5,673 nucleotides of DNA from Hyphomicrobiales bacterium (GTDB lineage Bacteria; Pseudomonadota; Alphaproteobacteria; Rhizobiales; Devosiaceae), in assembly GCA_027082895.1 (NCBI GenBank), contig JALWTJ010000263.1:1-5673 (forward strand). The letters run 5' to 3'. The translations under genes and the position numbers were made by a program. The notes beneath the pieces were generated by a model that saw only the letters and a program-made list of their open reading frames with translations, was not told where the DNA came from and ran no database searches. Of the stretch, positions 1-5,673 are shown one piece after another. Position 1 is the first letter of the stretch. Each line of letters begins with the position of its first letter.

Positions 1-794
1 GAGGTCAGTTCACCTGTCGGGTGGCGGGCAATGCCGCGCTTTGCCACCATGCGGGCACGCACCAGTTGCAGGGTGATCTGTCCGGCCAGATATTCGTCAT
101 GGGCAAGGCGCATGCGGGCGGGGCCGGTCAGGGCGATATCGGCGGGATCACTGGGGCGGTGCACCATGTGCAGTGCCTCATGGAAGGCGGGCCATCCGTT
201 GCGGGCGAGCAGATCCGGCGCTGTCCATTCGGGCAGGGGGGGAATGGCAGCAAGGGCGCTGGCCATCAGGCGGCGCAGCACCTTGGCCGACAGGCCATGG
301 GTCAGCGGATAGACCGGCTCCAGAAGGGGCATGGCATCCCGTTTTTCGGGAGGAAGAACGTAATCGGGATGGGTGATCTGTTTCGTGCCTGCAAACAGGG
401 AGATTTCACCAGATATGTAGCGGGTTTCACCCACGGGCAGGGATTTTTCCACCCACCCGCCATTGTTGCCGAAATAGATCAGGGTGAGTTCTCCCGATTC
501 GTCATGCACCCGCACCCGATGGGGGGAGGAGCGTTTGCCGGGCGGGGCGGGCAGATGTTTGTCCACATGGACGCACAGGGTGCATATCTGTCCGGGTATG
601 GCCCGCGCAATGGAACATTGATGGCGCCGGTCGATTACCCGTTCGGGCATGTGCATGAGCAGATCAACGGTGCTGGGCATTTCGCTTTCATCCATGCGGA
701 AGAAACGCTTGAGCAGATTGTCCAGCTGCGGCCCCACGCCGCGGAACGACCTCAGGGAAGCGAAATAGGGGGTCAGTATTTCGGGGCGGGCCAT
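1..794 (-). CDS. recG: ATP-dependent DNA helicase RecG, N-terminal part (runs off left edge)
   Basis: RecG is a superfamily 2 double-stranded DNA translocase that regresses stalled replication forks and migrates Holliday and other branched junctions in the cytoplasm. Seen here are 264 codons from an ATG at 794-792, read leftwards. They start MARPEILTPYFASLRSF, and GVGP (19-22) begins the helical N-terminal region. MPERVIDRR (49-57) matches the family's conserved 'LP-RYEDR' element. Residues about 65-150 form the OB-fold wedge domain that grips the junction, including RVRVHDESGELTLIYFG (93-109). LEPVYPLTHGLSAKVLRR (158-175) is the typical post-wedge linker, and RMRLAHDEYLAGQITLQL (228-245) leads towards the motor. 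RecG proteins are usually about 690-700 residues, so the Walker A, DEXH and C-terminal motor motifs lie outside the window and cannot be checked. No in-frame ATG lies just upstream and the Shine-Dalgarno is weak (GGAA about 7 bases before the ATG). It is divergent from sdhE-mfd. Family assignment is secure from the wedge and linker; intactness is unknown. Confidence 0.93.
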   Translation of the reverse strand, partial: MARPEILTPYFASLRSFRGVGPQLDNLLKRFFRMDESEMPSTVDLLMHMPERVIDRRHQCSIARAIPGQICTLCVHVDKHLPAPPGKRSSPHRVRVHDESGELTLIYFGNNGGWVEKSLPVGETRYISGEISLFAGTKQITHPDYVLPPEKRDAMPLLEPVYPLTHGLSAKVLRRLMASALAAIPPLPEWTAPDLLARNGWPAFHEALHMVHRPSDPADIALTGPARMRLAHDEYLAGQITLQLVRARMVAKRGIARHPTGELT

Positions 795-963
795 GGCGGA
801 ATTCCAGCTTGGGGTTTCGCGTTGATCATTTTGACGGATACGGGGTGATGGACAGTGTTGAATATCCGGCGGTCAGGTGCAACAAAGGCGCAGTTTTTTC
901 CACCATCGGGCTTGCTGCCGGGTTTGCTGCAAAAACCCCGAGGGTTCTGCTGCAGGTTGTTTC
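795..963. other. Divergent intergenic region between recG and sdhE
   Basis: This 169-base gap separates two divergently read genes and so should contain the promoters of both. I looked on both strands for sigma70-like pairs. TTGACG at 831-836 is a good -35-like hexamer on the plus strand, but nothing resembling TATAAT lies 16-18 bases downstream. On the minus strand, TTGCAC (rightmost base 882) is followed at 17 bases only by AACACT, which is poor. The sdhE-proximal part has three TGCTGC copies (913-918, 925-930 and 948-953) and the small hairpin at 934-946. No small gene is supported: the open frame running from a GTG at 877 into sdhE gives a Cys/His-rich extension unlike the family. Confidence 0.6.
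934..946 (-). other. Short hairpin followed by a T tract on the minus strand
   Basis: AACCC (934-938), CGA loop (939-941) and GGGTT (942-946) form a perfect 5-bp inverted repeat. Read on the minus strand it is AACCC-TCG-GGGTT followed by TTT, with five Ts in all, two of them inside the stem. That is the shape of a weak intrinsic terminator or attenuator pointing towards recG, about 140 bases ahead of its start. The stem is short and the loop minimal, so it may be chance. It could equally be a protein-binding site for the divergent promoters. Confidence 0.25.
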
Positions 964-1263
964 ATGCGCGAAAAATCACGAGAATTGCCGCCCTTGAGCA
1001 AGGAGGGCAAACGCCTTTTGTATCGGGCAACGCACCGGGGAACCCGTGAACTGGATCTGATGCTGGGCAGTTTTGCCCGGACGCATCTGGCCGGGTTTGA
1101 CGGGGGGGAACTGGAAACCTTTGCCGCCATCCTGAAACTGGAGGAGACCGATCTTCAGGTCTGGCTTCTGGGCCAGGAGGATATCCCCTCGGGGCCGCTG
1201 GCACCCATGTTGCGCCGCATACGGGAGCATTGTCTTGTGGCGGGGGGTGGGTTGTGTCCATGA
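964..1263 (+). CDS. sdhE: Succinate dehydrogenase FAD assembly factor SdhE (Sdh5/DUF339 family)
   Basis: SdhE is a small cytoplasmic five-helix protein that promotes covalent attachment of FAD to the flavoprotein subunit SdhA (and FrdA where present), a step in assembling respiratory complex II. The 99-residue product is a normal length for the alphaproteobacterial family (E. coli 88). The hallmark RGxxE motif is present as RGTRE (25-29), inside KRLLYRATHRGTRELDLML, the conserved first helices that dock on the flavoprotein. Residues 44-75 (ELETFAAILKLEETDLQVW, then LLGQEDIP) follow the family's 'L..Y..LL...D.DL..W' pattern. The ATG at 964 was chosen because the family begins shortly before the KRLLYR block. 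An AGG lies seven bases upstream; an earlier GTG at 877 would add 29 Cys/His-rich residues not seen in homologues. Its stop overlaps the mfd start, so the two genes are co-translated. Nothing in the sequence shows specific regulation. Confidence 0.93.
   Translation: MREKSRELPPLSKEGKRLLYRATHRGTRELDLMLGSFARTHLAGFDGGELETFAAILKLEETDLQVWLLGQEDIPSGPLAPMLRRIREHCLVAGGGLCP
1242..1251 (+). promoter_or_regulatory. Ribosome binding site supporting the mfd ATG at 1260
   Basis: The G-rich stretch GGGGGGTGGG ends eight bases before the ATG at 1260, inside the 3' end of sdhE. It favours the ATG overlapping the sdhE stop over the TTG at 1230 or the GTG at 1254, neither of which has this spacing. Pairing to the anti-Shine-Dalgarno would be imperfect (no AGGAGG), which fits dependence on coupling to upstream translation. 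Confidence 0.5.
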
Positions 1264-4200
1264 GCGCGGCCGAGGACAACAAGGGGGAAGCTCATACGGG
1301 AGGGAGTGTTCCGTTGCATGAGGGGAGCATGTCTTTGCTCGCCGGTGTTCCCGATGGCATGCAGGCCATGGTGGTGGCCGATGTGGCGGAGGATGTGCGG
1401 AAGCGGAATCCCGATTCGCCGGTGGCCGCCGTGTTCGTTGCCCGGGACGGGGGGCGGATGCAGAAGCTGGCGGCGGTTCTGGAGCAGATGCTGCCGGGGC
1501 ATCCGGTGCTGATCTTTCCCGCCTGGGACTGTCTGCCCTATGACCGGGTATCCCCGAGCATGGTCACGGTGACGGCGCGCATGGCCACGTTGGCCCGGTT
1601 GTGTTCAGCAGACATGAAGGGGGCTATCATCGTTACGGCGGCCAATGCCCTCGTGCAGCGGATTTTGCCGCGCAATCAGGTCGCCGAAATGGTGTTTCAC
1701 GCCCGGCCCGGTCAGGTGGTGGACAGTGAAAAACTGGTCGCATGGGCTGGCATGAACGGTTATCTGCGTGTGCCGACGGTGCGCGAAGCCGGGGAGTTTT
1801 CGGTGCGCGGCGGGCTGATCGATCTGTTCCCGCCCGGTAGCAAACGGCCCTTACGGTTCGATTTTTTCGGCTCCGTTCTGGAAACCATCCGCTCTTTTGA
1901 TGCCCAGAGCCAGCGAACCCGGGCCAATCTGTCCGAAGCCCTGCTGGTACCGGTGAGCGAGATTGTGCTTCACGAGAAAACCATTCGCCGCTTCCGGCAG
2001 AATTACACGTCCGATTTTGGTGGCAACACCGTTGATGATCCGCTTTATGGCGCGATCAGTGCCGGGCAGCGCTATGCGGGGGCTGAGCATTGGCTGCCTT
2101 ATTTTTATGATGAACTGGCATTGCTTGGCGATTATTGCGGGGGGGCGGCCTTCGTGTTTGACGAACAGTGCACGGATGCCATCAAGGAACGGCGCCTGCA
2201 GATTCTGGACTATTATCAGGCACGAAAGGATGCGCGTGCGCTTTCCTCCAGGGGAGAAGATGCGGGGGCGCCCTACAATCCGATTGCACCGGAACGTCTT
2301 TATGATCTTCAGACACCGGCCTACGAAATGGCCGAGACTGGGCTTTCTGCCAGGGAATGGGTGTTCCAGATCAGCGCGTTTGGTGCTGTTCGATCCGATG
2401 CGGATGGTTCGTTGCCCGCGCCTGTTGGCATGCCTTCGCATGGTCCGGGGCGTGCCGGAAAGGATTTCGGGGGGCATCTGCCGCGAAATTTTGCTGCCGA
2501 GCGCCGTTCGGGGGACATCAACCTGTTTGCAGCGGTGGCTACCTATCTGGACAATGTCCGTGCCGCCGGGAAGCGCTGTGTGCTCACCTGCTGGTCCGAG
2601 GGCACGCGGGACCGGATGTTGCAGGTTCTGGTCGATCACGGGTTGAAAAATCATCGTCTTGCGGCGAACTGGCACGATGCTGTCACGGGGGCCGTTGCAT
2701 CGGTGGCTCTGGTGGTGCTTGGCCTGGAACACGGGTTTGAAACATCCGATCTGGTGGTGCTGAGCGAACAGGATATCCTGGGTGACCGCCAGACGGGGGG
2801 GCAGCGGCGCAAACGGGCTGAAAACGCCCTTACGGAAGTCTCGATCCTTTCGGAAGGGGATTTGGTGGTGCATGTGGACCACGGAATCGGCCGCTTTGTC
2901 GGGCTGAAGGCCATCGAAGCGGCCGGGGCGCCCCATGATTGCGTGGAAATCGAATATGCGCGCGGGGACCGGCTTTATCTGCCGGTGGAAAATATCGAGT
3001 TGTTGTCCCGTTATGGGGAAGCCAGTTCAACCGCGCTGCTGGACCGGCTGGGGGGCGCAGCATGGCAGGCCAAGAAGGCGCAGCTGAAACAGCGTATCCG
3101 GGTGATGGCGGAGCAGTTGATCCGGATCGCGGCAAATCGTGCCCTGTCGCGGGCCGAGCCGATCGATGTGCCCATGGGGGCCTATGATGAATTTGCCGCC
3201 CGGTTCCAGTTCGAGGAAACCGAAGACCAGTTGAACGCCATCGGGGCGGTGATGGAGGATCTGTCCTCGGGGCAGGTGATGGACCGGCTGGTGTGCGGGG
3301 ATGTGGGATTTGGCAAGACCGAGGTGGCCCTGCGGGCGGCCTTTTGCGTTGCCATGTCGGGGCGGCAGGTGGCGGTGGTCGTGCCCACGACCCTGCTGGC
3401 ACGCCAGCATTTCAACACGTTCCGGGAACGGTTTGCCGGTTTGCCGGTCAATGTTGTGCAGATGTCCCGGTTGGTTGGTTCGTCAGAGATGAAGCGCAAC
3501 CGGGAAGGGCTGGCCAATGGCAGCGTGGACATCGTTGTGGGGACCCATGCCCTTCTGGCCAAGTCGATCCGGTTCCGGGATCTGGGATTGCTGGTAGTTG
3601 ACGAGGAACAGCATTTCGGGGTGGCCCACAAGGAGCGCTTGAAGGAACTGAAGGGGGCGGTGCATGTGCTGACCCTTACTGCCACGCCCATTCCGCGCAC
3701 CCTGCAGATGGCCCTGACGGGGGTGCGCGATCTGTCGTTGCTGGCAACGCCGCCGGTGGACCGGCTGGCCATTCGCACCTTCATTTCTCCCTTTGACGGG
3801 CTGACCATCCGCGAGGCGCTGTTGCGGGAAAAATACCGGGGCGGACAGGCTTTCTATGTGGTGCCCCGGATCAAGGATCAGGGGCGGATTGCCACCTTCC
3901 TTTCCGAGCAGGTGCCCGAAATTTCCTTCGTGGTTGCCAATGGGCGCATGGGCTCCGGGGAACTGGATGACATCATGAATGCCTTTTACGACGGCAAGTT
4001 CGATGTTCTTCTTGCAACCACGATCGTTGAATCGGGGCTGGACATTCCCAATGCCAACACGCTGATCGTGCACCGGGCCGACATGTTCGGGCTGGCGCAA
4101 TTGTATCAGATACGCGGGCGGATCGGCCGTTCGAACGTGCGGGCCTATGCGCTGTTTACCGTGCCGGCAAATGTGCGTCTGACCGATCAGGCGCAGCGGC

Positions 4201-4856
4201 GGCTGGAGGTGCTGCAATCCCTTGAAAGTCTGGGGGCCGGGTTTCAACTGGCGTCCCATGACATGGACATTCGCGGGGCGGGCAATCTGCTTGGCGACGA
4301 GCAGTCCGGCCATATCCGGGAAGTGGGCTACGAGCTTTATCAGTCCATGCTGGAGGAGGCGGTGGCTTCCCTGAAAAGCGGGGAAGGGGAGAGCGAGGGA
4401 GACGGGGAATGGTCCCCCCAGATTTCGGTTGGCTTGCCCGTGATGATTCCGGAGCATTATGTGCCGGATCTGCAGGTGCGCCTGCAATTGTACCGGCGCC
4501 TTGGGGAACTGGACGACAACCGGGAAATCGATGCCTTTGGTGCGGAGATGATCGACAGGTTCGGGCCGCTGCCCGAGGAGGTCGAATCTCTTCTCAAGAT
4601 CGTGATGGTCAAATCCCTGTGCCGCAAGGCCAATGTGGAAAAGATCGATGCCGGGCCAAAGGGGGCCGTCGTCACGTTGCGCAACAACAGTTTTCCCAAT
4701 CCCGAAGGTCTGGTGCGGCTGATTTCGGATCCGGCCATGGGCGTGCGGCTGAAACCGGACCACAAGCTGGTTTTTTCACGCAATTGGCCGAGCGTGGATC
4801 ACCGGCTGAAGGGGGTTGCTTCCGTGATGCTGCGACTGGCCCGGCTTGCCGGGTAA
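1260..4856 (+). CDS. mfd: Transcription-repair coupling factor Mfd
   Basis: Mfd binds RNA polymerase stalled at DNA lesions, pushes it off by ATP-driven translocation, and recruits UvrA to start nucleotide excision repair on the transcribed strand. The 1198-residue product is full length (family about 1150-1200). Domains in order: a UvrB-like module (about 30-340) with FPAWDCLPYDRVSPS (84-98) and the RGGLIDLFPPG strand (183-193); D3 (about 380-500); the CarD-like RNA-polymerase interaction domain (about 528-600) with VVHVDHGIGRF (536-546) and LYLPVENIELLSRYG (572-586); motor D5 with Q-type element TEDQ (654-657), Walker A GDVGFGKTE (680-688), motif Ia PTTLLARQH (709-717), DEEQ (781-784) and TATPIPRTL (807-815); motor D6 with TTIVESGLDIPNA (920-932) and QIRGRIGR (950-957); the TRG motif around LGAGFQLASHDMDIRGAGNL (991-1010); a short acidic linker (1041-1050); and the autoinhibitory D7 (about 1055-1165), beginning near VMIPEHYVPDLQVRLQLYRR. 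All catalytic motifs are intact. The ATG at 1260 overlaps the sdhE stop by four bases; a TTG at 1230 would add ten Gly-rich residues. Confidence 0.98.
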   Translation: MSAAEDNKGEAHTGGSVPLHEGSMSLLAGVPDGMQAMVVADVAEDVRKRNPDSPVAAVFVARDGGRMQKLAAVLEQMLPGHPVLIFPAWDCLPYDRVSPSMVTVTARMATLARLCSADMKGAIIVTAANALVQRILPRNQVAEMVFHARPGQVVDSEKLVAWAGMNGYLRVPTVREAGEFSVRGGLIDLFPPGSKRPLRFDFFGSVLETIRSFDAQSQRTRANLSEALLVPVSEIVLHEKTIRRFRQNYTSDFGGNTVDDPLYGAISAGQRYAGAEHWLPYFYDELALLGDYCGGAAFVFDEQCTDAIKERRLQILDYYQARKDARALSSRGEDAGAPYNPIAPERLYDLQTPAYEMAETGLSAREWVFQISAFGAVRSDADGSLPAPVGMPSHGPGRAGKDFGGHLPRNFAAERRSGDINLFAAVATYLDNVRAAGKRCVLTCWSEGTRDRMLQVLVDHGLKNHRLAANWHDAVTGAVASVALVVLGLEHGFETSDLVVLSEQDILGDRQTGGQRRKRAENALTEVSILSEGDLVVHVDHGIGRFVGLKAIEAAGAPHDCVEIEYARGDRLYLPVENIELLSRYGEASSTALLDRLGGAAWQAKKAQLKQRIRVMAEQLIRIAANRALSRAEPIDVPMGAYDEFAARFQFEETEDQLNAIGAVMEDLSSGQVMDRLVCGDVGFGKTEVALRAAFCVAMSGRQVAVVVPTTLLARQHFNTFRERFAGLPVNVVQMSRLVGSSEMKRNREGLANGSVDIVVGTHALLAKSIRFRDLGLLVVDEEQHFGVAHKERLKELKGAVHVLTLTATPIPRTLQMALTGVRDLSLLATPPVDRLAIRTFISPFDGLTIREALLREKYRGGQAFYVVPRIKDQGRIATFLSEQVPEISFVVANGRMGSGELDDIMNAFYDGKFDVLLATTIVESGLDIPNANTLIVHRADMFGLAQLYQIRGRIGRSNVRAYALFTVPANVRLTDQAQRRLEVLQSLESLGAGFQLASHDMDIRGAGNLLGDEQSGHIREVGYELYQSMLEEAVASLKSGEGESEGDGEWSPQISVGLPVMIPEHYVPDLQVRLQLYRRLGELDDNREIDAFGAEMIDRFGPLPEEVESLLKIVMVKSLCRKANVEKIDAGPKGAVVTLRNNSFPNPEGLVRLISDPAMGVRLKPDHKLVFSRNWPSVDHRLKGVASVMLRLARLAG
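4380..4407 (+). other. Putative G-quadruplex-forming stretch inside mfd
   Basis: Four guanine runs, GGGG (4380-4383), GGGG (4386-4389), GGG (4397-4399) and GGGG (4404-4407), are separated by loops of 2, 7 and 4 bases. This satisfies the usual G3+N1-7 pattern on the coding strand, so it would be present in the mRNA. The last run could instead pair with the C6 run at 4414-4419 in a GGGG-AATGGT-CCCC hairpin. The codons specify the Gly/Glu/Asp/Ser linker between the TRG region and D7, so the G-richness may simply reflect GGG and GAG codons. Confidence 0.4.
4840..4853 (+). repeat. Perfect inverted repeat at the 3' end of mfd
   Basis: CCCGGC (4840-4845), TT, GCCGGG (4848-4853) sits immediately before the mfd stop TAA. 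In RNA it would fold as a 5-bp stem CCCGG/CCGGG with a CTTG loop. No U tract follows (TAAACCGGCTGG), so it is not a classical intrinsic terminator. It may stabilise the 3' end of the message or be incidental in GC-rich coding DNA. Confidence 0.3.
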
Positions 4857-4906
4857 ACCGGCTGGGGCAGGGCGATTGTGCAACAGGTGGTTGAATAATG
4901 TTTGGA

Positions 4907-4922
4907 ATGGCCGTTTGGCCAT
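4907..4922 (+). repeat. Perfect inverted repeat ATGGCC-GTTT-GGCCAT between mfd and the IalB-like gene
   Basis: A 6-bp perfect stem with a four-base loop lies 51 bases past the mfd stop. It is followed by GTTATTG rather than a real T run, so as a terminator for mfd it would be weak. Its other plausible role is as an operator for a dimeric regulator near the start of the downstream unit. Both are inference; the symmetry is what is seen. Confidence 0.4.
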
Positions 4923-4996
4923 GTTATTGCCCGATTTGGCGACTTGAAGAGCCATACGGAATTCGGGGGCCTTACGGGCACACTCTCAATGATTAC

Positions 4997-5000
4997 GGGA
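4997..5000 (+). promoter_or_regulatory. Shine-Dalgarno deciding the IalB-like start
   Basis: GGGA ends six bases before the ATG at 5007, a good spacing. The alternative in-frame ATG at 4989 has no comparable purine run at the right distance and would put MITGTF ahead of the signal peptide, so 5007 is preferred. Confidence 0.5.
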
Positions 5001-5006
5001 ACTTTC

Positions 5007-5673
5007 ATGAACTACAAGAACTTGGTGCTTTCGGGCATGGCCGCGCTGACTTTGTCTTTGCTTTCTCTTCCCGTTGCAGCACAGGATGCCGCTTCGGGCA
5101 GCAATGCCTCAGGGGGGGATGCGCAGGCCAGTGCGCCCGCGCCGCGTCCGGAGGACAATTGGCTCAAGGTATGTGAACCGCTGGAAAACGGGGAAAAGGC
5201 CTGCATCATGCGGCAGGTGGTGGTTGCCAACAACCAGTTTCTCGGCTCTTTCCTGTTGCGGGATGATCCGGGTCAGGAAAGCCGTCTGCTGGCGGTCGCT
5301 GCGGTGCCGCTGGGTGTATTGCTGCCGTTCGGGCTGACCTGGCAGATCGATGGTGCGCAGCCGGTGCGGGTGCCCTTCATGCTGTGCGATCCCCAGTCCT
5401 GTTCCACCCAGCTGGTGATCAATGAAGCCTATGTGAACAGCCTGAAGCGGGGTGCCGTTCTCAAGCTGACGGCAAAGAACCGGCAGAATCAGGATCTGGT
5501 GGTGGAAATCAATCTGGCCGGGTTCACCAAGGTTTATGATTCGGACACCAACCTGACATTCGACCAGTTCCGTCAGGATACAACGGGTGCGAATGCGCTG
5601 GAACAGGTGTTGCAGGACCGGGCGGAAGAACTGCGCCGCCAGTTGGGCGTATCCGGGTCCGGCGACAATGCGG
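5007..5673 (+). CDS. Secreted invasion-associated locus B (IalB) family protein, C-terminus beyond the window
   Basis: 222 codons are visible with no stop. Residues 1-25 are a Sec signal peptide: Lys4, a hydrophobic core (LVLSGMAALTLSLLSL, 6-21), and a VAA/Q cleavage site after 25. The mature protein should be periplasmic or outer-membrane associated. A 24-residue Ala/Gly/Ser/Pro-rich spacer (26-49) precedes the IalB core (about 51-178), which begins NWLKVCEPLENGEKACIMRQ (51-70) and includes PLGVLLPFGLTWQIDGAQP (101-119), VPFMLCDPQSC (122-132) and KLTAKNRQ (153-160). Four cysteines (56, 66, 127, 132) are placed as expected for two disulfides. A polar tail (181-222), rich in Gln, Arg and Glu with a likely amphipathic helix (LEQVLQDRAEELRRQL, 198-213), follows. 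IalB is known from Bartonella as an erythrocyte-invasion factor, but homologues are widespread in free-living alphaproteobacteria where the role is unclear, so virulence should not be inferred. It has its own ribosome binding site and is likely a separate unit from mfd. Confidence 0.85.
   Translation, partial: MNYKNLVLSGMAALTLSLLSLPVAAQDAASGSNASGGDAQASAPAPRPEDNWLKVCEPLENGEKACIMRQVVVANNQFLGSFLLRDDPGQESRLLAVAAVPLGVLLPFGLTWQIDGAQPVRVPFMLCDPQSCSTQLVINEAYVNSLKRGAVLKLTAKNRQNQDLVVEINLAGFTKVYDSDTNLTFDQFRQDTTGANALEQVLQDRAEELRRQLGVSGSGDNA

Larger units (their letters stand above)
4857..5006. other. Intergenic region between mfd and the IalB-like gene
   Basis: This 150-base gap is less GC-rich than its surroundings by eye, especially at 4890-4950, which is typical of a promoter region. 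It contains the inverted repeat at 4907-4922. TTGAAT (4891-4896) and TTGAAG (4944-4949) are possible -35-like hexamers, but neither has a good TATAAT partner at 16-18 bases. The downstream gene is probably transcribed from here rather than from mfd, because of the gap and its own ribosome binding site, but the promoter cannot be placed. Confidence 0.5.

Noticed and set aside
521..551. A G-quadruplex candidate opposite recG.
   Set aside because: Three close G-runs (540-542, 544-547, 549-551) are present, but the fourth (521-526) is 13 bases away, outside the usual loop limit.
21..848. A 275-codon open frame on the plus strand opposite recG.
   Set aside because: It is antisense to a clearly recognisable RecG N-terminus, has no family-like motifs, and its Gly/His/Gln-rich composition is what reading a GC-rich gene backwards produces.
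831..859. A sigma70 promoter for sdhE-mfd based on TTGACG at 831-836.
   Set aside because: At 17-18 bases spacing the candidate -10 is AGTGTT or GTGTTG, too far from TATAAT to call.
877..963. A 29-codon N-terminal extension of sdhE from a GTG.
   Set aside because: The added segment is rich in Cys, His and Arg and unlike the family, which starts close to the KRLLYR helix; the ATG at 964 gives normal length.
1851..2936. A 361-codon open frame on the minus strand inside mfd.
   Set aside because: It lies wholly opposite intact Mfd coding sequence and has no recognisable motif; long antisense frames are expected at this GC content.
3483..4763. A 426-codon open frame on the minus strand inside mfd.
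   Set aside because: It is opposite the Mfd motor and D7 domains, is His/Gln/Pro-rich without domain signals, and so is a shadow of the real gene.
4898..5176. A 92-codon plus-strand frame spanning the gap after mfd.
   Set aside because: It overlaps the signal peptide and spacer of the IalB-like gene out of frame, lacks a ribosome binding site, and resembles nothing; the IalB frame explains the overlap region better.
1..5673. A novel defence, mobile or RNA-based system.
   Set aside because: Every stretch over 170 bases is covered by recognisable housekeeping or envelope genes; there are no integrase or transposase motifs, spaced repeat arrays, tRNA-like folds or composition breaks visible.

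Overview
The window is a chromosomal segment of an alphaproteobacterium. It is GC-rich (judged by eye, not counted), with compact genes and strong third-position G/C bias. The gene order recG (minus) / sdhE-mfd (plus) is a familiar alphaproteobacterial arrangement, and the last gene belongs to the IalB family, which is found mostly in Alphaproteobacteria. The style of the proteins fits Rhodospirillales (possibly Acetobacteraceae-like), but I cannot name a genus from sequence alone.

Layout: (1) 1-794, minus strand: the N-terminal 264 codons of recG, whose helicase motor lies off the left edge. (2) 795-963: a 169-base divergent intergenic region that must hold the 5' signals of recG on one side and sdhE on the other; no convincing sigma70 promoter is visible. 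(3) 964-1263: sdhE, a small FAD-assembly factor for succinate dehydrogenase. (4) 1260-4856: mfd, the full-length transcription-repair coupling factor, with its start codon overlapping the sdhE stop (ATGA). (5) 4857-5006: a 150-base gap with a perfect short inverted repeat. (6) 5007-5673 (right edge): a secreted IalB-family protein with a signal peptide and four cysteines, lacking its C-terminus.

Functional reading: recG and mfd encode related superfamily 2 DNA translocases. RecG remodels stalled forks and junctions; Mfd removes stalled RNA polymerase and recruits UvrA. They flank sdhE, whose product acts in respiratory-complex assembly. sdhE and mfd almost certainly share a transcript and are translationally coupled. 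The IalB-like gene has its own ribosome binding site and a gap in front of it, and is probably a separate unit.

I found no mobile element, CRISPR array, tRNA or rRNA, and no convincing undescribed system. The non-routine signals are modest: a canonical G-quadruplex pattern inside mfd over an acidic linker, small inverted repeats at 934-946, 4840-4853 and 4907-4922, and the tight sdhE-mfd coupling.
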